Below, one piece after another: positions 48,615-57,973 of a stretch of DNA of 64,000 nucleotides (positions are counted from its first letter, which is position 1; every line of letters begins with the position of its first letter). Origin of the DNA: Mesorhizobium muleiense (GTDB lineage Bacteria > Pseudomonadota > Alphaproteobacteria > Rhizobiales > Rhizobiaceae). The translations under genes were made by a program, and so were the position numbers. Location of the stretch: contig NZ_FNEE01000006.1 in NCBI RefSeq assembly GCF_900099905.1, forward strand, positions 186,001 through 250,000. Reading direction: 5' to 3'. The notes below the pieces were generated by a model. The model was not told the origin of the DNA, ran no database searches, and saw only the letters and a list, made by a program, of their open reading frames with translations.

Positions 48615-48723
48615 CGGCGGACAGCCGAATTATTTCACCATCAACGGCCGCGCCTATCCTTCGACGGACACGATCAGGATGAAAGTCGGCGAAACTCTGA
48701 AAGTGCGCTTCATCGGCACCAAT
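48615..48723 (+). pseudogene. Fragment of multicopper oxidase gene (copy of 56,287-56,395)
   Basis: About 109 bases matching the intact oxidase gene with roughly 4 differences (QPNYFTINGRAYPSTDTIRM then KVGETLKVRFIGTN). It starts right after the orphan CueR-type promoter and stops abruptly at GCACCAAT, followed by unrelated DNA. It encodes no active site. A recent remnant of a duplicated copper operon. Confidence 0.9.
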
Positions 48724-48837
48724 GTGCCACTTGTGGCAGCGGATCATGCTGCGGCGACTTCCGGCACCGTAGCATATCTCACCTGCGCAATGAGTAATAG
48801 ACTGAGAGGGGGCGCCAGGGCAGCTAGGGGAGCCGTG

Positions 48838-49500
48838 TCATCGAGCCAGTGGATAGGTCTGCGGCGACTTCCGATATGCCTCTTCACAACGCGGCGAACA
48901 AAACCATGGCCCTTCTGGGGCGGCCCGTCGATAGGATGCATACGGAGCATGCATCTTGCACACTGGATCGATCCAGGCCGGGTCAGGCGAGGGGGCAAGT
49001 TCGATCTCGTAAAGAGGGATTTCATCAGCTACCGACCGCAGCGCCACCTCTCCGAGATCCCGCACCAGGATGCCTTTGGCGGCAGCGGCGTCGGCAATGG
49101 GTTGAGTCGCAAGCAATTGACCGGGGGACGCAAGCGCAGCAATACGTGCCGCTATGTTGACGGTCGATCCAAACAGATCACCTGCCCTGCGGATGACCGG
49201 TCCATGGTGCAGCGCCGACCGGGTGAGCGGGAGGCGCGGTTCTTCCCGGCATGCCTGCAACAGCGTTCCAAGCGCCTGGATCGCTAACTCCGGCTCCGGA
49301 AACGAGAGCATCGCTTCATCCCCGATCCACTTGATCGGAGGCTCGTAGCCAGCAAGCGCCTCGCGGACCATGCTCTCGAAAATCTCGAGCACATCGATTG
49401 CCGCTGCATCTCCATAAACGTCCGCGATGGCGCTAAAGCCCGCAAGATCGATGAATGCCACCGTAGCCGAAGCGCCGACGGAACTCTGCGTCTGGCTCAT
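48838..49500 (-). CDS. Class III adenylate/guanylate cyclase with C-terminal YHS metal-binding domain
   Basis: A 220-residue soluble protein. The cyclase domain (~10-165) keeps both metal Asp residues (VAFIDLAGFSAI; IKWIGDEAMLSF) and the transition-state Asn/Arg in GSTVNIAARIAALASPGQLL. Residues ~178-215 are a YHS domain: DPVCKMHAPYASYR and FCSPRCEEAYRKSP, three Cys that could bind Cu or Zn. This suggests a cyclase whose activity depends on metal, placed beside the copper genes. Start at 49500 (AGGGAT upstream); ATG 49512 possible. Divergent from the monooxygenase. Confidence 0.82.
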   Translation of the reverse strand: MSQTQSSVGASATVAFIDLAGFSAIADVYGDAAAIDVLEIFESMVREALAGYEPPIKWIGDEAMLSFPEPELAIQALGTLLQACREEPRLPLTRSALHHGPVIRRAGDLFGSTVNIAARIAALASPGQLLATQPIADAAAAKGILVRDLGEVALRSVADEIPLYEIELAPSPDPAWIDPVCKMHAPYASYRRAAPEGPWFCSPRCEEAYRKSPQTYPLAR

Positions 49501-49708
49501 ATCCCTGTCCATGCGAAGTTATTTAACGCCTGTAACACGGTTTCGCGAATCTCGGACGCGATCGTCAGAGCTCCAGGGCGTCGGTACGCCACACCGCAGA
49601 CCTCCCTTCGAGTGAAATTGGAGAAGGCGTTAGCCGCCTGTTTCCTCGGGAACACTTTGGTCTCGCAAAGTGTTTTGCCGCGTGGCAAAGGCGAAAGGGA
49701 GCGTGAAC

Positions 49709-50875
49709 ATGCGCGCAGTCATCATTGGTGCAGGCATCGCCGGACTTGCAGTTGCCAAGGGCCTGCGACTCCTCGGATGGGAGACCGAGATTTACGAGCA
49801 GGCGAGCGAACTGAAACCTCTGGGTGCGGGTCTCAGTCTCAGCGCCAATGCGCTTCGTGCCCTTCGTACGCTCGGGCTCTACGAAGCGGTTGTGGCCGAG
49901 GCGCAGCCAATACACAGGCTCGATCTTCTCGACGACAAGGGACAAGTTCTCCAATCCACGGATTTTCAGCGCTTCAGTCAGAACTATGGTCACCTCAGCA
50001 TGGCCGTGCTGCATCGTGGCGATCTCCACAAGGCCCTTCTTTCGGAACTACCACGTTCTATCATCCGCACCGAAATGGAATGCGTGGATGCTCGGCAGGT
50101 TGGCGACAACATCGCCCTGCGCTTTGCGAATGGGGAGATCGTGGAAAGCGAGCTGGTGCTCGCTTGCGATGGCATTCACTCCGCGGTTCGTAGAGCGTTG
50201 TTTCCCCAATCGCGCGAGCATTTCGCTCGCTACGCTTGCTGGCGCGCGATCGCGCCCGGTTTCCTGCAAGGAATGGACCCGGCGCGTCTTAGCGAAAGCT
50301 GGGGGGCCGGAAAACGCATCGGTCTGGCCGCGATCCCCGGCGAAAGGGTCTACTGGTTTGCCTGCTGTGGCGCAGACCAACGGGACGACCCCAGGCTGGC
50401 TCGGGCCGATCTTGCAGAAGTGCAGGCGATGTTTTCCGGATTTCACGAGCCAGTCCCGGAGGTTCTTGATCGGACCGCGGAGGACTCGCTGATCTGGACG
50501 GACATTCTTGATCTCGATCCAATGCCCTCGTTCACGCGCGGAAGAGCGGTTTTGCTTGGCGACGCCGCGCATGCGGTGACGCCCGATCTGGGACAAGGCG
50601 CCGGACTTGCCATGGAAGACGCGGCCGTTCTTGCTGCGTTGTTCGGGCGACTTCCGGCCGACCGGGCCATCCGCGAGTATGACAAACGCCGTCTCGACAG
50701 GGCACATAGGGTCGCGGCTGAATCACGCCTCTATGCCAAAGTTGCGCAATGGAAGAACCCGCTTGTCGTCCCGCTACGCAACTTGCTGGTAAAGAGCATA
50801 CCGGAGCGTTTCATGGACCGGCAGCTCGAGGCGGTTCTCGATATAGATTTCGAGCCTGTCAGGAACGCCGCCTAG
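49709..50875 (+). CDS. FAD-dependent monooxygenase (salicylate hydroxylase-like)
   Basis: A 388-residue flavoprotein: GxGxxG motif in MRAVIIGAGIAGLAVAKGL, the DG motif in LVLACDGIHSAVRRALF and the GD motif RAVLLGDAAHAVTPDLGQGA. It hydroxylates an aromatic or polyketide-like substrate using NAD(P)H; substrate unknown. Start fixed by GGGAG before ATG 49709. It lies between the YHS cyclase and the Cu-ATPase promoter; a link to copper is not evident from its own sequence. Confidence 0.88.
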   Translation: MRAVIIGAGIAGLAVAKGLRLLGWETEIYEQASELKPLGAGLSLSANALRALRTLGLYEAVVAEAQPIHRLDLLDDKGQVLQSTDFQRFSQNYGHLSMAVLHRGDLHKALLSELPRSIIRTEMECVDARQVGDNIALRFANGEIVESELVLACDGIHSAVRRALFPQSREHFARYACWRAIAPGFLQGMDPARLSESWGAGKRIGLAAIPGERVYWFACCGADQRDDPRLARADLAEVQAMFSGFHEPVPEVLDRTAEDSLIWTDILDLDPMPSFTRGRAVLLGDAAHAVTPDLGQGAGLAMEDAAVLAALFGRLPADRAIREYDKRRLDRAHRVAAESRLYAKVAQWKNPLVVPLRNLLVKSIPERFMDRQLEAVLDIDFEPVRNAA

Positions 50876-51043
50876 CGCCGGCGATTAAACGCACACCAAT
50901 CGTCCAATTTTTCTTGTCGGCGGCATAGTGGCCAAGGCCCTGGCGGCAGGTGAAGGGGCGCCCATCTCATCCTGCGGCAGCACACAGGGGGACACGCTGG
51001 CCATATCGCGGCGGAAGTAAGCGATCATTTTGCAGAAAGCCAC

Positions 51044-51074
51044 TTGACCTTCCAGTAACTGGAAACCGTAGGTG
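51044..51074 (+). promoter_or_regulatory. CueR-type copper-responsive promoter of the Cu-ATPase gene
   Basis: -35 TTGACC, perfect dyad TTCCAGT-A-ACTGGAA, and a -10-like TAGGTG at 19-base spacing. The long spacer and dyad between the boxes are the hallmark of MerR/CueR activation. It lies 30 bases before the ATPase start and cueR follows that gene. Confidence 0.9.
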
Positions 51075-51104
51075 GAAGGGGAGTTGCCCATTTAGGAGTG
51101 CCCC

Positions 51105-53621
51105 ATGATCGACCGTCACGATGATGCCACCCACACCGACGCATCGCATGGCTCGTGCTGTTCCTCGCGCGCGCCGGCCGCTGCCTCAATCGTCGTCACT
51201 CGCGATCCAGTGTGCGGCATGACAGTCGATCCAGCGGCGGGAAAGCCGTCAGCGACCTTGGGCGGCCACAGCTATCATTTCTGTTCGGAAGGCTGCCGGA
51301 CCAGGTTCCAGAAGGAGCCAGAAGCCTTTCTGAATGCGACCGATCCGGTTTGCGGGATGAAAGTCGAGCGCGCCACGGCGAAGCATTTCGTGCGGCATGA
51401 GGGCAAGGGTTTTTACTTCTGCTCCGCCGGGTGCAAAGCCAAGTTCGAGGCCGATCCTCAGAAATATCTGAGCGGCCAGCCAGCGCCGGAGCCGATGCCG
51501 AAGGGCACGCAATATACTTGCCCGATGCATCCCGAGATTGTCCGCGACAAGGCCGGCTCCTGCCCGATCTGCGGCATGGCGCTGGAGCCGATGGGCGTGC
51601 CGACCGGCGACGAAGGTCCCAATCCGGAACTCGTCGACTTCACCCGCCGCTTTCGGGTAAGTGCCGTCCTGTCGATCCCGCTGCTTCTGATCACCATGGG
51701 ACCGATGCTGGGCCTGCCGTTCCGCGACTGGCTCGGCGAACATCCGGCAGCCTGGATTGAGTTGGCGCTGGCGACCCCGGTGGTGCTCTGGGCGGCGATC
51801 CCCTTCTTCCATCGCGGCTGGGAGTCGATCGTCAACCGCAGTCCGAACATGTGGACGCTGATCTCGATCGGCGTCGGCACCGCCTATGTCTACAGCGTCG
51901 TGGCGACGTTGTTCCCGGATATCTTCCCGCACCAGTTTCGCGGCCACGGTGGCACGGTTCCGGTCTATTTCGAGGCAGCCGCAGTAATCGTCGCGCTGGT
52001 CTTTCTCGGCCAGGTGCTGGAACTGAAGGCAAGGGAGCGCACTGGCTCCGCCATCCGCGCACTGCTCGACCTGGCGCCGAAGACGGCACGGCGGATCGGG
52101 GCGGACGGTTCTGAGACGGATGTGCCGCTCGAGGAAGTGCAGGCCGGCGAGCGGCTCCGCGTGCGGCCCGGCGACAGTGTGCCGGTCGACGGCACGGTGC
52201 TCGAAGGCCGCTCCTCGGTCGACGAATCGATGCTGAGCGGCGAACCTGTCCCCGTCGAGAAGACGCAAGGCGACTTTGTGACCGGCGGCACGCTCAACAA
52301 GAACGGAACGCTGGTCATGCGCGCCGAAAAGGTCGGCGCCGATACGATGCTGTCGCGCATCGTCGAAATGGTTGCCAACGCGCAGCGCAGCAGAGCGCCC
52401 ATCCAGGGACTTGCCGACCGCGTCTCCTATTACTTCGTGCCTACTGTCGTTCTGGTCGCCATCGTCGCCTTCATCGTCTGGGCCATCTATGGGCCTCAGC
52501 CGAGCATGGTCTTCGCCATCGTTTCGGCCGTCTCGGTGCTGATCATCGCCTGTCCCTGCGCGCTTGGGTTGGCGACGCCAATGTCGATTATGACCGCCAC
52601 GGGACGCGGCGCGCAGGCTGGCGTGCTGATCAAGGAGGCCGAAGCGCTGGAGCGCTTCTCCAAGGTCGACACGCTGATCGTCGACAAGACCGGCACGCTG
52701 ACCGAGGGCAAGCCCAAGTTGACCGACGTCGTCGGGTTCGATGGCTTTGACGAGGCCGAACTTCTCGGCCTTGCCGCCAGCCTCGAGAAGGGTTCGGAGC
52801 ACCCGCTTGCCGAGGCGATCGTCGATGGCGCGCGGGAGCGCGGCGCGACCGTCGAAGACGCAGCGGATTTCGAGGCCGTCACGGGCAAGGGCGTCACGGG
52901 AACGGTCAAGGGCCGCGCCGTTTCGCTCGGCAATCAGGCGCTGATGGACGATCTGGGCATCGGCCTGGAGGTGGCGAAGGAGCGTGCCGACGCGCTGCGT
53001 TCCGACGGCAAGACGGTGATGTTCGTCGCGGCCGACGGCAGGCTTGCCGGTTTCGTCGCCGTGGCCGATCCGATCAAGGCGACGACGGTGGAAGCGATCC
53101 GCGCCCTGCATGACAGCGGACTCAGGATCATCATGGCGACGGGCGACAACGAGCGCACAGCGAAAGCGGTGGCGGCGAAGCTCGGCATCGACGAGGTGCG
53201 CGCCGACATGCTGCCGGAGAGCAAGAAGGCGCTGATCGACGAACTGCATGCGAAGGGCGCGGGCGTCGCGATGGCCGGCGACGGCGTCAACGACGCACCG
53301 GCGCTGGCGGCGGCCGATGTCGGCATCGCCATGGGAACCGGCGCCGACGTGGCGGTCGAGAGCGCCGGCATCACGCTGGTCAAGGGCGACCTCAACGGCA
53401 TCGTCCGGGCGCGGCGGCTGTCGCAGGCGACGATCCGTAACATCAAGCAGAACCTGTTCTTCGCCTTCGTCTACAACGCACTCGGCGTGCCGGTAGCGGC
53501 GGGCATCCTCTACCCGATCTTCGGCACGCTGCTGTCACCGATGATCGCGGCAGCGGCAATGAGCCTTTCGTCAGTTTCCGTGATCGGAAACGCGCTGCGA
53601 CTTCGTTCCTTGAAGCTTTGA
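51105..53621 (+). CDS. copA: Cu(I)-exporting P-type ATPase with two YHS domains
   Basis: An 838-residue P1B ATPase that exports Cu(I) across the inner membrane. Instead of HMA domains the N-terminus has two YHS domains (DPVCGMTVD...FCSEGC, ~33-77; DPVCGMKVE...FCSAGC, ~80-125) and a heavy-metal-binding motif (YTCPMHPEI...CPICGM, ~138-165). The core shows CPC in [16 protein letters not shown] (~483), phospho-Asp in [13 protein letters not shown] (~527), HP in [10 protein letters not shown] and [19 protein letters not shown] CueR-type promoter precedes it and cueR follows after 9 bases. Confidence 0.95.
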   Translation: MIDRHDDATHTDASHGSCCSSRAPAAASIVVTRDPVCGMTVDPAAGKPSATLGGHSYHFCSEGCRTRFQKEPEAFLNATDPVCGMKVERATAKHFVRHEGKGFYFCSAGCKAKFEADPQKYLSGQPAPEPMPKGTQYTCPMHPEIVRDKAGSCPICGMALEPMGVPTGDEGPNPELVDFTRRFRVSAVLSIPLLLITMGPMLGLPFRDWLGEHPAAWIELALATPVVLWAAIPFFHRGWESIVNRSPNMWTLISIGVGTAYVYSVVATLFPDIFPHQFRGHGGTVPVYFEAAAVIVALVFLGQVLELKARERTGSAIRALLDLAPKTARRIGADGSETDVPLEEVQAGERLRVRPGDSVPVDGTVLEGRSSVDESMLSGEPVPVEKTQGDFVTGGTLNKNGTLVMRAEKVGADTMLSRIVEMVANAQRSRAPIQGLADRVSYYFVPTVVLVAIVAFIVWAIYGPQPSMVFAIVSAVSVLIIACPCALGLATPMSIMTATGRGAQAGVLIKEAEALERFSKVDTLIVDKTGTLTEGKPKLTDVVGFDGFDEAELLGLAASLEKGSEHPLAEAIVDGARERGATVEDAADFEAVTGKGVTGTVKGRAVSLGNQALMDDLGIGLEVAKERADALRSDGKTVMFVAADGRLAGFVAVADPIKATTVEAIRALHDSGLRIIMATGDNERTAKAVAAKLGIDEVRADMLPESKKALIDELHAKGAGVAMAGDGVNDAPALAAADVGIAMGTGADVAVESAGITLVKGDLNGIVRARRLSQATIRNIKQNLFFAFVYNALGVPVAAGILYPIFGTLLSPMIAAAAMSLSSVSVIGNALRLRSLKL

Positions 53622-53630
53622 GGTCAGACC

Positions 53631-54029
53631 ATGAACATAGGAACTGCTGCAGAACAGTCCGGCCTGCCGCCAAAGACCATCCGATACTACGAAGACATCG
53701 GTCTTCTCAGGCCTGATCGCGCCGACAACGGGTACAGGGACTATTCGATGGCCGACGTGCATCGCCTGCGCTTCCTGCAGCGATCACGCAGCCTAGGCTT
53801 CTCGGTCGAGGAATGCCGCCAGCTCCTTTCGCTCTACGGCGACAAGGAGCGCGAAAGCGCGGATGTGAAGGCCATAGCGGAAGCCAAGCTCGCCGAAATC
53901 AACCGGAAACTTGCGGAACTCGCCGGGCTGCGGGACATGCTTCGGCATCTGGCCGACCATTGCAACGGCGATGACCGACCTGATTGCCCGATCATCGACG
54001 GGCTTGCTGGACACGGCACGGTTCAGTGA
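53631..54029 (+). CDS. cueR: CueR-like MerR-family copper-responsive regulator
   Basis: A 132-residue activator: winged helix MNIGTAAEQSGLPPKTIRYY, coiled-coil dimer helix, and the Cu(I)-binding loop CNGDDRPDC with Cys111 and Cys119, like E. coli CueR Cys112/Cys120. It lies 9 bases after copA and its stop overlaps the next gene. It probably drives the three CueR-type promoters of this region. Confidence 0.94.
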   Translation: MNIGTAAEQSGLPPKTIRYYEDIGLLRPDRADNGYRDYSMADVHRLRFLQRSRSLGFSVEECRQLLSLYGDKERESADVKAIAEAKLAEINRKLAELAGLRDMLRHLADHCNGDDRPDCPIIDGLAGHGTVQ

Positions 54030-54586
54030 GGCGCGTCCCCATCATTGCAGCAGTCCTTGTCATCGCCGGGATCGCCGCCGGGACGGCGCTCCCGAAGACA
54101 GCCGTCGCCCCAGTCGTCGCCGAGCGCCAAGCGTCGATGAAGGCGATGGCGAGCGCCGCCAAGACCATCTCCGAAATTTTTGCCGGCAAGGTGGCCTACG
54201 ATGCCGCAGCCTTCAAGGCGGCAACCGAAACCATTCGCCGCCGGTCCGGAAGTGCCATGGTAGACGCATTTCCAGCGGACTCGCTTGGTGAACCCTCGGC
54301 CGCTAAGGCGGATATCGGTCAGTCCCAAGAAGAATTCGCCGCGCTCGCTCGCCATCTCGAAAGCCTGGCTGCGGCGCTGTCAGATGCGGCTGACGATGCG
54401 CCCGAAGGCATTACGGAAGCCATGAGGATGAAACCCGGAATGGCAATGGGCAGCAGCCTGCTCGGAAAACGGGCTGGCGGCGCGGCCGATTCCGATCCTT
54501 CGAAGATCCCAGCCGAACACGTATTCCATCTGATGCTGCAGAACTGCACGAACTGCCACGCCAAGTTCAGGGAGAAACGGCAGTAG
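54026..54586 (+). CDS. Cytochrome c'-like protein
   Basis: A 186-residue periplasmic cytochrome with N-terminal signal (VRRVPIIAAVLVIAGIAAGT) and a single haem site near the C-terminus, NCTNCHAKFREK, as in c'-type (c556) four-helix cytochromes. GTG start at 54026 overlaps the cueR stop (GTGA), so it belongs to the copper operon. Members of the family bind NO or CO or carry electrons; here an electron acceptor for copper oxidation is possible. Confidence 0.82.
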   Translation: MRRVPIIAAVLVIAGIAAGTALPKTAVAPVVAERQASMKAMASAAKTISEIFAGKVAYDAAAFKAATETIRRRSGSAMVDAFPADSLGEPSAAKADIGQSQEEFAALARHLESLAAALSDAADDAPEGITEAMRMKPGMAMGSSLLGKRAGGAADSDPSKIPAEHVFHLMLQNCTNCHAKFREKRQ

Positions 54587-54652
54587 GCAAGGCATCGACT
54601 TCACCCGATGCCGGACTAGGTGACATTGACGACAATCGACAGGAATCCTGCA

Positions 54653-56656
54653 ATGTTCGTACAGCCCGTCGACTACTTCCTCGCAGTCTGGTTCGTTCTG
54701 GCGGGCCTGAGCACGGCCTATGTTGCGTGGGACCAGTTCCGCAACAACCCCGAACCCGTGGTGATGAAATGGGGTTTCATCCTGGTCACGCTTTATATGG
54801 GGCCGCTGGGGCTGCTGATCTACGTGCTGGCCGACAAGGAGCCTCGGCCAGGCGAACATGAGGCGTTCACCAAACCGCTCTGGAAGCAAGGCGTCGGCTC
54901 GACGATCCACTGCGTCGCCGGAGACGCCACCGGCATCATCCTTGCTGCGGCAATCACCGCCGCTCTCGGGCTGCCGATGTGGATCGATCTTGTTGTCGAG
55001 TACGTTGCCGGTTTCGCCTTCGGCCTGTTCATCTTCCAGTCGCTGTTCATGAAATCGATGATGGGCGGCACCTACTGGGAGAATGTCCGCAAGAGCTTCA
55101 TGCCGGAATTCATCAGCATGAATTTCATGATGGCGGGCATGGCGCCGATCATGAGCTTCCTGATGATGGGCAGCGACATGCGGGCCATGGAACCGACCGA
55201 GCTCCTGTTCTGGGGCGTGATGTCGTTCGGCGTGATCGTTGGATTCGTCACCGCATATCCCGCCAACATATGGATGGTGGCCCGTGGACTGAAGCACGGG
55301 CTGATGACCGAACGCGAACCGGAGCTCGACAAGGCAAGGGAAGGCAGGCGCGAGCACGCACATAGCGGCGCGAAAGCCGGGATGGTGGGGCAACACGCTT
55401 ACGCGCGCCTCGATGAACATGCCAAGCCCAGACATGCCAACCCAGGCGGCAATCCCGGGCCTGGCCATCATGGATCCGGCCATGGCTCCTCCCACGGCGA
55501 TGGGGGAGGAGGGTTGCGTGGTTCGCATGGCGGTCACGACGGTATGGAACCGGATGCAACTGTGCCGCAACTCGCGGCCTTCGGCGGCGTGTCCGTACTC
55601 GCGCTGGCGCTCGGCATGATCGCTCCGGCCAACTGGGTGAACCTCGCCCTCAGCGCGCGAGACGTAGGCGGCGCCATCATGCCGCCCGGCATGATCATGG
55701 ACCGCGACACGCCGGCTGCAGCGATGCTGGACATGGCCGCCGTGCATCCTCGCCTGATCACGGCCAGCCATGGCTTGGAGGTTCGCGGCGACCGGGAACT
55801 GGAAGCCAGGATGGAGAACGGGGTAAAGGTGTTCGACCTGGAAACCTCGGTCATCCGCTGGGCGATCTTGCCGGACGTGAAAGTCGACGCCTATGCGATC
55901 AACGGCCAGGTTCCCGGCCCACGGCTGCATATCCGGCAAGGCGACCGGGTGCGCATCAACGTCACGAATCGCCTGCCGGAGAGTACGACCATCCATTGGC
56001 ACGGGTTGATCCTGCCGAACGAAATGGACGGCCCGGCCGAGATCACGCAGGAGCCGATCCCGCCCGGCGGCAGCTACCGATACGAATTTACGGCAGGCCA
56101 ATCGGGAACCTACTTCTATCACTCGCATGACCATGTCGATCGCCAGCAGGCGCTCGGACTCTACGGTGCACTCATCATCGATCCCGCCAATCCCCAGGAC
56201 GAGATTGCGGCAGACCACGACTATGTTATCCAGCTTCAGGAATGGCTGATGCGGGAGGGCCTGACTTTTCCGTCGATGCCGATGGACGGCGGGCAGCCGA
56301 ATTATTTCACCATCAACGGCCGCGCCTATCCGTCGACGGACACGATCAGGATGAAGGTCGGCGAAACTCTGAAGGTGCGCTTCATCGGCACCAATAATGG
56401 GTTTATCCACCCTATGCACATCCACGGCGGTCCCTTCGAAGTTGTCGCCCGCGACGGCGAGACCATCCCGGCGTCGGCACGATTCCTTGCCGACACAGTC
56501 AACGTCGGACCAGGGCAACGCTACGATGTCGTCTGGCAGGCACGTCGGCCCGGAAAATGGCTGATCCATTGCCATATCGGGCATCATACAACCAACAACA
56601 ATGTCGAGGAGAAGGGCGGTGGCGGACTGATGGTCGTAATCGATGTGCAACCCTGA
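54653..56656 (+). CDS. DUF4396 membrane domain fused to multicopper oxidase
   Basis: A 667-residue fusion. Residues ~1-215 form a membrane domain of DUF4396 type (TIHCVAGDATGIILAAAITA, YVAGFAFGLFIFQSLFM), then a His/Gly-rich linker (~265-300), a further helix (~305-325) and a cupredoxin oxidase (~370-667). Copper motifs: TIHWHGL, YHSHDH, HPMHIHGG and LIHCHIGHHTTNNN. The position of the axial type 1 ligand, five after the last His, is Asn, not Met/Leu, which is unusual. AGGA precedes the ATG. Likely oxidises periplasmic Cu(I), tethered to the membrane. Confidence 0.88.
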   Translation: MFVQPVDYFLAVWFVLAGLSTAYVAWDQFRNNPEPVVMKWGFILVTLYMGPLGLLIYVLADKEPRPGEHEAFTKPLWKQGVGSTIHCVAGDATGIILAAAITAALGLPMWIDLVVEYVAGFAFGLFIFQSLFMKSMMGGTYWENVRKSFMPEFISMNFMMAGMAPIMSFLMMGSDMRAMEPTELLFWGVMSFGVIVGFVTAYPANIWMVARGLKHGLMTEREPELDKAREGRREHAHSGAKAGMVGQHAYARLDEHAKPRHANPGGNPGPGHHGSGHGSSHGDGGGGLRGSHGGHDGMEPDATVPQLAAFGGVSVLALALGMIAPANWVNLALSARDVGGAIMPPGMIMDRDTPAAAMLDMAAVHPRLITASHGLEVRGDRELEARMENGVKVFDLETSVIRWAILPDVKVDAYAINGQVPGPRLHIRQGDRVRINVTNRLPESTTIHWHGLILPNEMDGPAEITQEPIPPGGSYRYEFTAGQSGTYFYHSHDHVDRQQALGLYGALIIDPANPQDEIAADHDYVIQLQEWLMREGLTFPSMPMDGGQPNYFTINGRAYPSTDTIRMKVGETLKVRFIGTNNGFIHPMHIHGGPFEVVARDGETIPASARFLADTVNVGPGQRYDVVWQARRPGKWLIHCHIGHHTTNNNVEEKGGGGLMVVIDVQP

Positions 56657-56682
56657 AGCCCGCTCCGCAAGGCGAAACGTAG

Positions 56683-57120
56683 ATGGATATCCTTGCCATC
56701 TACGGCGGCCTGTTTGCTATTGCCTTCGCTGCGGCGACCATCCTCCCGGCGCAGTCGGAGGCCGCCCTTGCAGGGCTCCTCGCCATGGATTCCTTCTCGC
56801 CCGCAATGCTGGTTCTTGTCGCCAGCCTGGGCAACGTCCTGGGTTCTGTGGTGAACTGGGGTCTTGGTCGAGGGATCGAACGCTTCCGGGACAGGCCCTG
56901 GTTTCCGCTGCGTCCCGCGACGCTCAACCGCGCCACGAACTGGTATCACCGCTATGGAAGATGGTCGCTCTTGTTAAGCTGGATGCCGATCGTCGGTGAC
57001 CCACTGACCGTGGTCGCTGGAGCTTTGCGCGAGCCGCTATGGAGCTTCGTCGCGATCGTCGCCTTGGCGAAGGTTTCGCGTTATCTGGTTGTCGCCGGAA
57101 CGGTGCTGAGTCTGATGTGA
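56683..57120 (+). CDS. YqaA-like (DedA/SNARE-associated type) membrane protein
   Basis: A 145-residue inner-membrane protein with hydrophobic helices at both ends and WMPIVGDPLTVVAGALREP, the motif of the YqaA family. MDILAIYGGLFAIAFAAATI is the first helix. It follows the fusion oxidase after 26 bases, and its start is duplicated with the oxidase end at 62,873-63,137. Role in copper handling unknown. Confidence 0.82.
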   Translation: MDILAIYGGLFAIAFAAATILPAQSEAALAGLLAMDSFSPAMLVLVASLGNVLGSVVNWGLGRGIERFRDRPWFPLRPATLNRATNWYHRYGRWSLLLSWMPIVGDPLTVVAGALREPLWSFVAIVALAKVSRYLVVAGTVLSLM

Positions 57121-57234
57121 AATCGAAATGCAGACGCGTCGCAGCAGGCAGTGGCGTTCACTTTTGGTTGCGTTGCAACAAACCTTACGCACGCGAACTT
57201 GACAAATCAGACGAACAATTGTCCCAAGGGCACA

Positions 57235-57657
57235 ATGACGAATGTTGGTCGAATCTCGATCTTGGGAAACATACCGCTCCGAGCAATGCTGGCGGTCGTA
57301 TTCCTGGTCATGTCGGCTCTTCAGCCTGGTCTATTTGCCACAGCCAACGCCACGGGTTTTCACGCTGGGACGGATCTTCAGCCCGGGATGCATCTCCAAG
57401 ACGAGACATCTGCACACGACATGGGCCATCACGGCGCCACGGCGGACGACGCGGATACGTCGGACCATCATCACGACGGCGCCAAGCAATCCTCCGACAA
57501 GAGCTGTGAAGTCCATTGCGCGCCGGCACATGCGGTGCCGGTCGACTGCCCTGACTTGGAGCATGTTGTCTCCCGCTGCTTTGCGCCCGGCGTTGACGTC
57601 ACCTTACCGCTTGGCGAATACACTGCGCTCATAAGGCCCCCCAAACATCTGAACTGA
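57235..57657 (+). CDS. His-rich secreted protein of copper operon (DUF2946-like)
   Basis: A 140-residue protein with an N-terminal hydrophobic segment (AMLAVVFLVMSALQPGLF), then a His/Asp-rich stretch (HDMGHHGATADDADTSDHHH) and Cys residues in SCEVHCAPAHAVPVDCPD. This could bind copper or zinc. The family is uncertain. Start at 57235 (AAGGGC upstream); earlier in-frame ATG at 57151 would extend it. Confidence 0.65.
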   Translation: MTNVGRISILGNIPLRAMLAVVFLVMSALQPGLFATANATGFHAGTDLQPGMHLQDETSAHDMGHHGATADDADTSDHHHDGAKQSSDKSCEVHCAPAHAVPVDCPDLEHVVSRCFAPGVDVTLPLGEYTALIRPPKHLN

Positions 57658-57739
57658 CGCGCCCTTTTCGGGGTGTTCGCGCAGCGTCGGGAATCCGTTC
57701 CCGCGCGGCCAAACGCATACGTCAAGCTTCAGGTCTACA

Positions 57740-57973
57740 ATGAAAATCGCAAGCTCCGCGATGCTCGCATCGCTGTTAGTTGCCGGATGTGCGGCGACCA
57801 CGCCCCCGGACATCCTTCCCGCCTTCAATCCGGCCGATCCGGCAATGGGCGTCCGTGATGCGCACTACCATCCGGTCGTCGTCGACTATCGCCACCGGGA
57901 GCCAGTGGATCCGCAGAATTGGCGGCGTCTCAATGAAGAACGCTCCCCTGCGAACCCGGGAGCCGGATCATGA
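57740..57973 (+). CDS. Small lipoprotein
   Basis: A 77-residue protein with signal and lipobox LLVAGC (Cys ~17), then a Pro-rich mature part (DAHYHPVVVDYRHREPVDPQ). Its stop overlaps the start of the TolC-like gene (ATGA), suggesting a shared function at the outer membrane. No family recognised. Confidence 0.75.
   Translation: MKIASSAMLASLLVAGCAATTPPDILPAFNPADPAMGVRDAHYHPVVVDYRHREPVDPQNWRRLNEERSPANPGAGS

Larger units (their letters stand above)
48391..48837. other. Regulatory and relic region between the GntR regulator and the cyclase
   Basis: Contains a GntR-type operator (48,444), an orphan CueR-type promoter (48,572) and a 109-base multicopper oxidase fragment (48,615), each listed separately. 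Between 48,724 and 48,837 nothing else is recognised. No intact gene. Confidence 0.75.

Noticed and set aside
47728..49287. A 519-residue plus-strand open frame
   Set aside because: It is antisense to the GntR and cyclase genes; it only happens to cover the 109-base oxidase fragment in frame.
50885..51091. A small minus-strand frame (68 residues) before the Cu-ATPase gene
   Set aside because: It overlaps the CueR-type promoter, lacks a ribosome site and matches no family I know.
51249..53249. A 666-residue minus-strand open frame
   Set aside because: Antisense to the Cu-ATPase gene; no motif.
54380..56650. A 756-residue minus-strand open frame
   Set aside because: It is the shadow of the DUF4396-oxidase gene in high-GC DNA; the His-rich text has no family and the plus-strand motifs are clear.
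57180..57215. Promoter-like TTGACA before the His-rich protein gene
   Set aside because: TTGACA is present but no good -10 box lies at the right distance, so I do not call it.
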